This document shows positions 1-6,269 of a stretch of DNA of 8,772 nt, in pieces. A model generated the notes under the pieces. It had not been told where the DNA came from and searched no databases. It saw only the letters and a program-made list of their open reading frames with translations. Each line of letters starts with the position of its first letter. Position 1 is the first letter of the stretch. The translations under genes were made by a program, and so were the position numbers. Source of the stretch: Fidelibacterota bacterium (lineage in GTDB: Bacteria > Fidelibacterota > Marinisomatia > Marinisomatales > S15-B10); NCBI GenBank assembly GCA_002691365.1, contig NZHL01000001.1, positions 1-8,772 on the forward strand, written 5' to 3'.

Positions 1-81
1 ATGGCACAACTGAACTTTCGGGTTGGTGACATTGACGGTAATACGGAAATAGTTATTGAGAATTCACTTAAAGCGGTTTCC
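1..81 (+). repeat. Left arm of an inverted duplication (copy of the nadE 5' region)
   Basis: Bases 1-81 are, base for base, the reverse complement of 818-898. Read on the plus strand they encode MAQLNFRVGDIDG and onward, which is the nadE N-terminus. Homology stops abruptly at base 82. Bases 77-81 (tttcc) can belong to either side of the junction, since they also encode the family-typical R-K of nadE; this is a 5-base microhomology. The arms are separated by 736 bases. The pattern fits a fold-back (palindromic) chimera from whole-genome amplification or an assembly end error better than a biological inversion. Base 1 is a window edge, so the full arm length is unknown. Confidence 0.93.
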
Positions 82-922
82 TCACATAGTCTTTGACTCC
101 CAACACCAGACTGCGATACACACTTTCTTCGACGCAAAGATCTAGCGAAATTTTCTGGTCGTACAGATTCTCAACACCTTCTTTTGCAATATGGACTATA
201 GTTGGGTAGAGACTCTCCTCAAAACTTGGCGCTAGATAACGACAATGGCCCTCGGCATCGACGACCATGGAACCACCATCGAAAACCAATTCATCTTGCC
301 CTCCAACTAAATTCACGTAAACGATGGGAAAATTTCCTTGGCGACAACGTTTCGTCAGTAAATTCTTCCGTTCTTGAAGCTTATTAATATGAAATGGTGA
401 TGCATTAATATTGATCAATAACTGTGCTCCCAACTGCTGGGCATCTTGCGCCGGAGCTTCTTCCCACATGTCTTCACAGATTGTAAAAGCGCATCTAATA
501 TTCTGTATCTCAACGATACATGTTTTATTTCCGGGTTCGAAATAACGCCGCTCATCAAATACCTGATAATTTGGTAAGCACTGTTTAAAATAACTCCCTA
601 TAATCTCTCCATCGCAAAAAACCCCTAAGGCGTTATATAGCTTTGAATCTGAAACATACGGATAACCGATAACAATCACGATAGATAAATTCGCATTCAA
701 AATCTTACTAATTGCCTTGTCTACACGATTTTGTAAACTCGGCCTAAGGAGCAAGTCCTCCATAGGGTATCCAGTTAAGGTTAACTCTGGAAAAACTATT
801 ACGTCAGCAGAATGCTCGGAAACCGCTTTAAGTGAATTCTCAATAACTATTTCCGTATTACCGTCAATGTCACCAACCCGAAAGTTCAGTTGTGCCATTA
901 CCACTTTAAGTTTTTGTGCCAT
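68..922 (-). CDS. nadE: Glutamine-dependent NAD+ synthetase, N-terminal glutaminase domain only (3' end lost at a chimeric seam)
   Basis: NadE makes NAD+ from deamido-NAD+ using glutamine as nitrogen source, in the cytoplasm. What is visible is the nitrilase-fold glutaminase domain. Counting from the ATG at 922, the Glu-Lys-Cys triad is E46 (FPELTLTGYP), K113 (FKQCLPNYQVFDE) and C149 (TICEDMW). The linker ends LVLGVKDYVRK, which in the family leads straight into the ATP-binding synthetase domain (SGGxDS loop). That domain is absent: about 284 residues remain against a usual 540 or so. The last residues (PL) and the stop at 68-70 lie in the inverted duplication 1-81 and are not native. The ATG at 922 is preferred because family proteins begin close to this point; a GTG at 958 would add 12 unconserved residues. 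The family call is very secure; the truncation is almost certainly not a real gene end. Confidence 0.93.
   Translation of the reverse strand: MAQKLKVVMAQLNFRVGDIDGNTEIVIENSLKAVSEHSADVIVFPELTLTGYPMEDLLLRPSLQNRVDKAISKILNANLSIVIVIGYPYVSDSKLYNALGVFCDGEIIGSYFKQCLPNYQVFDERRYFEPGNKTCIVEIQNIRCAFTICEDMWEEAPAQDAQQLGAQLLININASPFHINKLQERKNLLTKRCRQGNFPIVYVNLVGGQDELVFDGGSMVVDAEGHCRYLAPSFEESLYPTIVHIAKEGVENLYDQKISLDLCVEESVYRSLVLGVKDYVRKPL
818..898 (-). repeat. Right arm of the inverted duplication, inside nadE (the native copy)
   Basis: This is the partner of bases 1-81, identical over 81 bases in inverted orientation. It is the native copy because it lies in an uninterrupted nadE reading frame, encoding roughly residues 9-35 counted from the ATG at 922, with a normal upstream region. 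Confidence 0.93.
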
Positions 923-1058
923 AGCGTGCTCGATATTGCTATTCTTTAATCTGCGCACACATTGTACGATAACCTGTATGCAAAACCCATTTCATAATTA
1001 CTTCTTTCAATCGAAGTCTTTGTTAAGTTAAAAAGATTTTGACGAGCAGAGGATTTAA

Positions 1059-1817
1059 ATGCAGCTAGATTTACTTTCTGTAGCTTTACTGGCAATTACT
1101 GGCTTTGTGGCTGGAGGAATAAATACTGTGGCCGGCGGAGGCTCCAATCTGACCCTTCCTGCACTCATGATGTTTGGCCTGCCCGCCGACATAGCAAATG
1201 GCACTAATCGAGTAGCGATCCTGATGCAATCTATCGTTGGAGTTGCTGGTTATGATAAGCACAAGACCCTCGATCGCCCAGCCATAATTCCAATTCTTAT
1301 TCCATGCATGCTAGGCGGCGGGCTTGGAGCACTATTCGCCGCGATAATTCCTAATCTATATTTAAAGCCTATACTACTTCTAACAATACTTTGCATGTCA
1401 GTGATAATTCTCATACGCCCTGACATAATCGCCCCACCAGTTGGAACACAAACGCTGTCTCCAAGAGGGAACCAATCAGCATGGTGGGGTCTTTTTATAG
1501 CCGGAGTCTATGGTGGATTTGTTCAAGCCGGTGTTGGTTTTATACTTTTAGCGGCACTTGCAGGAGGACTTCGCTATGATCTAGTAAGAGCCAACGCCTT
1601 AAAAATGGTCTGCGCTTTAGCCTTTACGATCGTCGCAATGATCATTTTCGTGGCATTTGATCTAGTTTGGTGGGTGCCCGGCTTTATTTTAGCGAGTGGC
1701 TCTATGGTTGGAGCCCATATAGCGGTAAAAATTGCAATCAAAGCGTCCCAAGAGAGCATAAAATGGTTTTTATTCGCCATGACCATCCTTGCCGTGTTAG
1801 GGGGCCTATTTTTTTAA
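1059..1817 (+). CDS. TauE/SafE (TSUP, formerly DUF81) family membrane permease
   Basis: A 252-residue inner-membrane protein made almost wholly of hydrophobic segments. Members of this family export or import small anions, such as sulfite, sulfoacetate or organosulfur compounds, but the substrate cannot be read from sequence. The family's internal repeat is clear: the first half carries GFVAGGINTVAGGGSNLTLP then GLPADIANGTNRVA (about residues 15-53). The second half carries YGGFVQAGVGFILLAAL then YDLVRANALK (about 151-182). A hydrophilic loop at about 127-141 separates the halves. Length is normal. The ATG has an AGAGGA ribosome site 5 bases upstream (1048-1053). It is divergent from nadE across 136 bases and convergent with slyX, so it is probably transcribed alone. 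No neighbour indicates a substrate; the nearest genes are not sulfur genes. Confidence 0.9.
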   Translation: MQLDLLSVALLAITGFVAGGINTVAGGGSNLTLPALMMFGLPADIANGTNRVAILMQSIVGVAGYDKHKTLDRPAIIPILIPCMLGGGLGALFAAIIPNLYLKPILLLTILCMSVIILIRPDIIAPPVGTQTLSPRGNQSAWWGLFIAGVYGGFVQAGVGFILLAALAGGLRYDLVRANALKMVCALAFTIVAMIIFVAFDLVWWVPGFILASGSMVGAHIAVKIAIKASQESIKWFLFAMTILAVLGGLFF

Positions 1818-1945
1818 AGATTTCTGGACTTCTGAACTAGAGCTTTAGCTTCCGTATTATTTCGCCTTGATCAGTCGGGCATCAAGTAAAAAACTGCAAT
1901 AATATTTTAGGTGGTGGTGGTAGCCGAAAAATATATGCCATCATA

Positions 1946-2176
1946 TTAATAATGCGGTGGGATTTCGTTTTCAATTGGTATATTTTCTGATCCTCTCAAC
2001 TGATCTTTCATACTTTGCAATTCTAACTTCAAATTCCTTATTTCTGACTTAAGTAAGAGAAGCTCTCGTTGCTGGTCGATAACTACTTCATTGAGTTTAT
2101 GTAACGTGCCTTCCTGAAAACTGAACTTAATCTGTAATTCCTCTATTTGATCTTGCAATTGATTACCCTCCAACAA
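1946..2176 (-). CDS. slyX: SlyX family small coiled-coil protein
   Basis: A 76-residue protein recognised by the SlyX pattern: an N-terminal heptad-rich helix (IEELQIKFSFQEGTLHKLNE), then VVIDQQRELLLLKSEI continuing the coiled coil, and the conserved PPHY C-terminus. SlyX is widespread in proteobacteria and its biochemical role is not known; the name comes from its position near slyD in Escherichia coli. Here it is not beside slyD. The start is unusual: no ATG is available and three in-frame TTG codons compete (2176, 2173, 2158). AGGGA lies just upstream of the first two, while GGAGG inside the frame sits 8 bases before the third, which would give a 70-residue protein. Both lengths suit the family. 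It is divergent from the desaturase gene. Confidence 0.88.
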   Translation of the reverse strand: MLEGNQLQDQIEELQIKFSFQEGTLHKLNEVVIDQQRELLLLKSEIRNLKLELQSMKDQLRGSENIPIENEIPPHY

Positions 2177-2229
2177 TATGTCCCTATGTATACGGGATTA
2201 TCTACTAAGAAAGATTTTTATGAACTTTT

Positions 2230-2260
2230 ATTATATTCTACAAGGGTGGTGTATCATCAA
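2230..2260 (-). promoter_or_regulatory. Candidate sigma70 promoter for slyX
   Basis: On the minus strand a perfect TATAAT (2230-2235) lies behind TTGATG (2255-2260), with a long 19-base spacer. It would give a leader of roughly 50 bases before the TTG start codons. The -10 match is exact, but the spacing is suboptimal and AT-rich DNA produces such matches by chance. Confidence 0.4.
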
Positions 2261-2317
2261 CCAAAAGCTAAAGTAGTGTACTAACGAATTTTTCCCTAAA
2301 TTCCTATCTATCTAAAT

Positions 2318-3472
2318 ATGAGTCAAAATCATTTAAACGAAAAAGCACCCATCAACTGGACTAATATGGTGCTATTCAGCACTACTCCTTTAATGGCCAT
2401 CTTATTTGTTCCCTTATATGGGTATCTCTATGGATACGAAACCTTTGAGTGGGTCGTCTTTCTATGCATGATGATCTTTTGCGGCATATCAATAACTGCA
2501 GGATATCATCGTCTTTGGTCACACAAAACTTACAACGCTCATCCTCTTTTGAGGTTGATTTTCGCACTCGGAGGCGCGTGTGCCCTTCAGAATGATATTT
2601 TGCACTGGGCATCAGATCATAGGCGCCATCATCAATTTGTAGATAATAACGAGAAAGATCCTTACTCAGCTAAACGAGGATTCTGGTTTTCGCATATCGG
2701 CTGGATATTGAGAAACTACAAGAGTGGTGAGGAAGACCTATCGAATGTTAAAGATTTACTCCAGGACGCTATTGTTGTCTTTCAACATAACCACTATCTA
2801 AAACTAGTGTTGCTTACTAACGTGGGACTGCCATCACTTTTAGGTCTAATAAATGGAAACGTCATAGGTTGTCTTTTGTTAGGAGGTTTATTGCGACTGG
2901 TTCTCAGTCAACATAGCACCTACCTCATTAATTCAGCTGCACATATCTGGGGTCGTCAACCTTACAGCAACTCAACTAGCGCGCGCGACAACTCATTTTT
3001 GGCATTGTTGACTTACGGCGAGGGTTACCATAATTATCACCATACATTTCAATGGGATTATCGAAACGGTAATAAGTGGTGGCATTATGACCCCACAAAA
3101 TGGCTCATCCGTTTATTCTCTATTTTAGGCATAACCAAAAATCTAAAAACATGCAGCGCAGCAAAATCAGAAATAGTCCAGATAGAGAAGCAATATATGG
3201 AGGCTGCAAGCACATGCCAGCAATTCAATGTCTCTGAAACTTGGCAAAAACGCTTGGAAGATGAATACCATCAATTCTTAGCTACTTTGAGAGTTTGGTC
3301 GGAGCATCGGCAAGCATTTTTCAGGCGTAAAAAATTTGCAACTCTTAGCAAGCTGGAAGAATTTGAGCTTCGGAAAGAAAATAAGGAGTTGAAGAGGGAG
3401 CTGAAAATTCAGCGCCGCCGATGGGAAAAAATGATTGAGAACCTGCGGAGCCCGGCGCTTACAGCTTTATAA
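2318..3472 (+). CDS. Membrane acyl-CoA (delta-9 type) fatty acid desaturase with a C-terminal helical extension
   Basis: A 384-residue integral membrane di-iron desaturase, of the type that inserts a cis double bond into a saturated acyl chain (usually acyl-CoA, delta-9) with oxygen and an electron donor. The three histidine boxes are intact: H64-x4-H69 (HRLWSH), H101-xx-HH (HRRHH) and H238-xx-HH (HNYHH). Hydrophobic segments lie at about 18-62, 77-92 and 162-205. The catalytic part ends near residue 275. The remaining 110 residues are charged and helical, with a strongly coiled-coil-like stretch at about 340-376 rich in Glu, Lys, Leu and Arg. No clear ribosome site precedes the ATG, but the N-terminal sequence fits the family. 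The gene stands alone, with no ferredoxin, reductase or regulator beside it. The family is secure; regiospecificity is inferred. Confidence 0.92.
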   Translation: MSQNHLNEKAPINWTNMVLFSTTPLMAILFVPLYGYLYGYETFEWVVFLCMMIFCGISITAGYHRLWSHKTYNAHPLLRLIFALGGACALQNDILHWASDHRRHHQFVDNNEKDPYSAKRGFWFSHIGWILRNYKSGEEDLSNVKDLLQDAIVVFQHNHYLKLVLLTNVGLPSLLGLINGNVIGCLLLGGLLRLVLSQHSTYLINSAAHIWGRQPYSNSTSARDNSFLALLTYGEGYHNYHHTFQWDYRNGNKWWHYDPTKWLIRLFSILGITKNLKTCSAAKSEIVQIEKQYMEAASTCQQFNVSETWQKRLEDEYHQFLATLRVWSEHRQAFFRRKKFATLSKLEEFELRKENKELKRELKIQRRRWEKMIENLRSPALTAL

Positions 3473-3521
3473 TTGAGAAAATGACAGTGACAATCTTTTC
3501 AACGAACACTAGACGAATTAA

Positions 3522-3573
3522 TTTGTCCTGCGTTATATTGAAGGGGAATTAGATTTAAGGATTTTTGTCCTGC
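3522..3573 (+). repeat. Pair of 10-base direct repeats upstream of the thioredoxin gene
   Basis: TTTGTCCTGC occurs at 3522-3531 and again at 3564-3573, start to start 42 bases apart, which is about four helical turns on the same face of the DNA. Both copies are followed by A/T-rich sequence with partial resemblance. They lie in the 185-base gap between the desaturase gene and the tlpA-like gene. This could be a tandem operator, but no known regulator site is recognised and chance is possible. Confidence 0.3.
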
Positions 3574-3657
3574 TATAGAAAGAGTGCTTTTGCTAAAAAT
3601 ATGCACAACGATGCACATTCAGATTTACAAATAAATAATAGTGAAAAAGGAACTACA

Positions 3658-4164
3658 ATGATTTTTCAACGATTACGAGCCATTTTCCTGCTGGGCTTAA
3701 CGTTAAGTTGCGCAACCTCTTTCGCTCTAGAGGAAGGTGATACAATTCCTGAATTCAATTTAGCGTCAATATATGAGGGACAACCAAATATACAGTTGTC
3801 TAATCTCGAGGGAAAAACCCTGTATATTGATTTTTGGGCGTCTTGGTGCGCGCCCTGCATTACTTCTTTGCCGCTTTATAATGAACTTTACGACAAGTAT
3901 AAAGACAATGGCCTAGAAGTCATCGCAATAAATGTGGACAACCCAATTGAAGATGGACTTGATTTCTTGCTAGACACACCGCTAGATTTTTTGATTCCAC
4001 AAGACCCCGAGGGAGATGCTGCAGAACTATTCGGGGTCATTGGAATGCCCTCTTCTTACTTGGTTTCTCCTGACGGAAATGTTGAATTAGTTCATATGGG
4101 CTTTCGAAATGGTGATATCAATGTTATTGAAGAAGAGATAAAGAAAGTCTTGCAAGAGAACTAA
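3658..4164 (+). CDS. Secreted TlpA/ResA-like thioredoxin-fold disulfide reductase
   Basis: A 168-residue thioredoxin-fold protein. Residues 1-22 form a signal peptide (basic RLR, then a hydrophobic stretch), with probable cleavage after S-F-A, so it should act in the periplasm. The active site is W63-C64-A-P-C67 in the WASWCAPC context, and the cis-proline loop is GMPSSYLVSPDG (P131). This is typical of TlpA/ResA proteins, which reduce disulfides in client proteins such as apocytochromes. The ATG at 3658 is chosen because AAAGGA precedes it at normal spacing and the signal peptide follows directly; the frame stays open upstream to 3565, but that part has no conserved content. The next gene downstream encodes an ApbE-family protein, a pairing I recall from marine gammaproteobacteria, so its clients may be flavinylated or redox proteins of the envelope. 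Confidence 0.9.
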   Translation: MIFQRLRAIFLLGLTLSCATSFALEEGDTIPEFNLASIYEGQPNIQLSNLEGKTLYIDFWASWCAPCITSLPLYNELYDKYKDNGLEVIAINVDNPIEDGLDFLLDTPLDFLIPQDPEGDAAELFGVIGMPSSYLVSPDGNVELVHMGFRNGDINVIEEEIKKVLQEN

Positions 4165-4182
4165 CATTTACTAGGCTTTGTT

Positions 4183-4243
4183 CAGACCGTGCTTTGATAT
4201 TAATATTGAAGGGCCCGGTCTGGGTAGTTCTTCCCAGTCTTTT
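4183..4243 (+). terminator. Two overlapping hairpins between tlpA-like and apbE-like genes, possible weak terminator
   Basis: CAGACCG (4183-4189) pairs with CGGTCTG (4216-4222), with the palindrome ATATTAATAT in the loop. A second stem, CTGGG (4220-4224) with CCCAG (4233-4237), shares bases 4220-4222 with the first, so the two cannot form fully together. The second is followed by TCTTTTA, a short U-run. This fits a weak intrinsic terminator, or an attenuator that lets part of the transcription reach the ApbE gene. The stems are visible; the function is inferred. Confidence 0.4.
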
Positions 4244-4288
4244 AGCTTCTTATCGGTTCAATTATTCATTTCTAAGTAAATCTTTATT

Positions 4289-5197
4289 ATGACTCTCAGT
4301 CTCAAGCGTTTTTCATTTCAAGCAATGTCGGCTTATTGCGAAATTCAAACTTATGATGAATCTCGGATCAACGCAAAGAAAATAACTCAAGAGCTTGCCA
4401 TTGAAATTGCGCGTATTGAACAGAAGTATTCCTCAGGAAGGAAGGACAATTTTTTGTTCGAAGTTAATCAATCTGCAGGCAATAGATTGGGAATTAAACT
4501 TGACTCTGAAACGCGGGCGTTATTTGACTTTGCCCAGCAGTCATATGAGCAAAGTGATGGAGTTTTTGACATAACGGCAACTAAGTTGAGCAGCATTTGG
4601 AAAAGTCAGGGTGAGAGCGAACCTAGTCAGAAAGAATTAGATGCGCTTTTACCTAATGTTGGGTTCGATAAATTACAACGACGAAAGTCAAGACTCTACT
4701 TGCCTACTGGAATGGAAATAGATTTTGGACCAATTATCAAAGAGTACGCAACTGATCATATCGCGAAGCTGGCAAAAACGCTGGGGGCGGACCATGGCTT
4801 GGTCAACCTTGGTGGGGATTTTGGCGTCATAGGACCACAACCAGACAATCAGCCCTGGGTAATCGGTGTAGCAAACCCAACTGATAAGGATGCACTTCTC
4901 GCTAAAATCGAAGTCCTTGAAGGCGGAATCGCAAGCTGTGGAGATTTTTCAAAATATTTGAGCATCGAAGGTAAAGATTATAACTCCCTTGTAAGTGCTA
5001 AAAGCGGATGGCCATGTATCGGACTCAGAGCTGCGACGGTTGCATCACACCTTTGCACCCATTCAGGCTCCCTCGCAAGAACAGCTCTATCTTTAGGGGA
5101 AGAAGAGGGCCTGCAAAGATTAAGAGAGGAAGGAGTAAAGTTTGCCTCGATTGGGCACAATGGCAAAATTCAAGGTGCAGACATACAAATCATTTGA
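4289..5197 (+). CDS. Divergent ApbE-family (FAD:protein FMN transferase-like) protein lacking usual catalytic residues
   Basis: ApbE enzymes attach FMN from FAD to a Thr/Ser of target proteins, usually in the periplasm. This 302-residue protein has the fold signatures: FQAMSAYCEIQ (10-20), SDGVFDIT (89-96), a D145-F-G-P-I-I-K-E-Y-A segment in place of the DLGGIAKGYA motif, LVNLGGDFGVIGPQ (171-184) and PWVIGVANP. Three key places differ. The usual HxxDPxTG motif reads SLVSAKSG (233-240), so the proposed catalytic His and the Asp-Pro are gone. The C-terminal metal-binding AD-xx-ST region reads HSGSLART (258-265) without the Asp. There is no signal peptide or lipobox, so it is probably cytoplasmic. 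The frame is intact, which argues against simple decay. It may be a pseudoenzyme or have altered chemistry. It starts 124 bases after the tlpA-like gene and converges on srkA with only 30 bases between stops. Family call sure; activity doubtful. Confidence 0.82.
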   Translation: MTLSLKRFSFQAMSAYCEIQTYDESRINAKKITQELAIEIARIEQKYSSGRKDNFLFEVNQSAGNRLGIKLDSETRALFDFAQQSYEQSDGVFDITATKLSSIWKSQGESEPSQKELDALLPNVGFDKLQRRKSRLYLPTGMEIDFGPIIKEYATDHIAKLAKTLGADHGLVNLGGDFGVIGPQPDNQPWVIGVANPTDKDALLAKIEVLEGGIASCGDFSKYLSIEGKDYNSLVSAKSGWPCIGLRAATVASHLCTHSGSLARTALSLGEEEGLQRLREEGVKFASIGHNGKIQGADIQII

Positions 5198-5227
5198 CGT
5201 TTGCTATTTGACTAATACTTTAATCAC

Positions 5228-6211
5228 TCAAAGTAAAATCTCCAAAGGTGGTTCATCTAATACTGAAAGCTGTTCACGCAGCTGAAGTATGTGTTCTGAC
5301 CAATACCTGTCTGTGTTAAACCAAGGGAAATTTCGCGGAAACGCCGGATCACTCCATCTTCTCGCTAGCCATGCACTGTAATTCATAATTCTCAAGGTTC
5401 TCAAACTCTCTATTAAGGATAACTCGGAAACTCGAAAACTAAAGAATTCATTGTAGCCTTCAACCAATTCAAGCAACTGCGCCTGTTTCTGATCACGACT
5501 ACCAGACAGCATCATCCAAAGATCTTGAATTGCTGGCCCATTCATTGTGTCATCAAAGTCAACAAAATTAGGAGTATTATCTTTCCACAAAACATTTCCG
5601 GCATGACAATCCCCATGAATTCTTAGTTTATTCACAGCTCCATGATCAGAAAACCAGGAATCAATCCTATCTATGAGATCTTTGCTTAAAGTGTCATATG
5701 CTGGAATTAATTCGGTTGGTATGAAATTATTTTCAAGGAGAAATTCCCTGCTACTTATTGCAAATCTATCAATACTAATCTCAAGCCTTTCTGTAAAAAT
5801 TGATTTAATTCCAACAGAGTGGATTCTGCCAATAAATCTCCCCATGACTAGCAAATTATTAAGATCATCTAACTCTAGAGGTCGACCAATGAATAAAGGG
5901 AAAACAGCAAGCTGAAAGTCCTCAAACTCAAAAATTGATTGCTGGGCATGTTTTAGTGGAGGAATAACAGGAATTTCGAGAGCAGAGAGTTCTTCAGAAA
6001 AATGGTGCTCTTCCCGGATCTGGCTGAGAGTCCAACGACCAGGGCGATAGAATTTAACAACAATTGAACTCCCATCTTGCATTCCAACTTGATAAACACG
6101 ATTCTCATAACTATTGAGACCGAAAATTCGAGCATCTGGCTCGTATCCCAAGCTCTCAATAGCCCTGATTACGGTATCTGGAGTCAATCTTTCATATGGG
6201 TGCTCGGACAA
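5228..6211 (-). CDS. srkA: Stress response kinase A (YihE/RdoA family protein kinase-like)
   Basis: A 327-residue cytoplasmic kinase of the APH/choline-kinase fold. In Escherichia coli SrkA is a Ser/Thr kinase linked to the Cpx envelope-stress response and to protection from stress-induced death. Family landmarks are all present: LNSYENRVYQ (32-41), ATP-binding lysine K53 in VVKFYRPGRW, the catalytic loop H199-G-D-C-H-A-G-N206, the metal-binding motif VDFDD (D218), then NGPAIQDLWMML and WSDPAFPRNFPWF near the C-terminus. Length matches the E. coli protein (328). The start is TTG at 6211: an in-frame TAA lies 9 bases upstream and no ATG or GTG is available. Alignment of the N-terminus (LTPDTVIRAIESLG) supports it. 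No strong ribosome site is visible, and a potential hairpin sits just upstream. It follows the DUF1820 gene by 58 bases and is probably co-transcribed with it. Confidence 0.93.
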   Translation of the reverse strand: MSEHPYERLTPDTVIRAIESLGYEPDARIFGLNSYENRVYQVGMQDGSSIVVKFYRPGRWTLSQIREEHHFSEELSALEIPVIPPLKHAQQSIFEFEDFQLAVFPLFIGRPLELDDLNNLLVMGRFIGRIHSVGIKSIFTERLEISIDRFAISSREFLLENNFIPTELIPAYDTLSKDLIDRIDSWFSDHGAVNKLRIHGDCHAGNVLWKDNTPNFVDFDDTMNGPAIQDLWMMLSGSRDQKQAQLLELVEGYNEFFSFRVSELSLIESLRTLRIMNYSAWLARRWSDPAFPRNFPWFNTDRYWSEHILQLREQLSVLDEPPLEILL

Positions 6212-6216
6212 GAGTA

Positions 6217-6251
6217 TTTACCGTAATGATGCTTCCAGCCTTCACGGCAAA
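6217..6251 (-). promoter_or_regulatory. Potential RNA hairpin directly upstream of the srkA TTG start
   Basis: On the minus strand TTTGCCGT (6251-6244) can pair with ACGGTAAA (6224-6217), giving eight pairs including one G-U, around a 19-base loop. The 3' arm ends 5 bases before the TTG, where a ribosome site would lie. With the weak start codon this could hold srkA translation low. The pairing is seen; the function is inferred, and the stem is modest. Confidence 0.28.
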
Positions 6252-6269
6252 GATGCGTCTGATTCAACT

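Noticed and set aside
1..105. An apparent plus-strand reading frame starting with ATG at base 1 and ending at 105
   Set aside because: It is the inverted copy of nadE coding sequence plus a few codons past the seam, not an independent gene.
1866..1886. Inverted repeat CTTGAT...ATCAAG between the permease gene and slyX
   Set aside because: It is followed by A residues on the plus strand and has no T-run on the minus strand, so it does not look like a terminator; six pairs is within chance.
1908..1924. GGTGGTGGTGG run between the permease and slyX genes
   Set aside because: Only about four GGT units, not coding in any supported gene, and no array-like structure.
2274..2283. Near-palindrome TAGTGTACTA upstream of the desaturase gene as a lipid-regulator operator
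   Set aside because: Too short, and it does not match FabR, FadR or DesT sites as I know them.
3601..3616. Short direct repeat ATGCAC-AACG-ATGCAC
   Set aside because: A six-base repeat in a leader region is expected by chance and has no supporting context.
3565..3657. Upstream extension of the thioredoxin frame by 31 residues
   Set aside because: It has no conserved content, would bury the signal peptide, and a good ribosome site precedes the ATG at 3658.
3658..3732. Possible lipoprotein signal (TLSC) in the thioredoxin N-terminus
   Set aside because: Position -3 is Thr and -2 is Leu, a poor lipobox; an S-F-A signal peptidase I site four residues later fits better.
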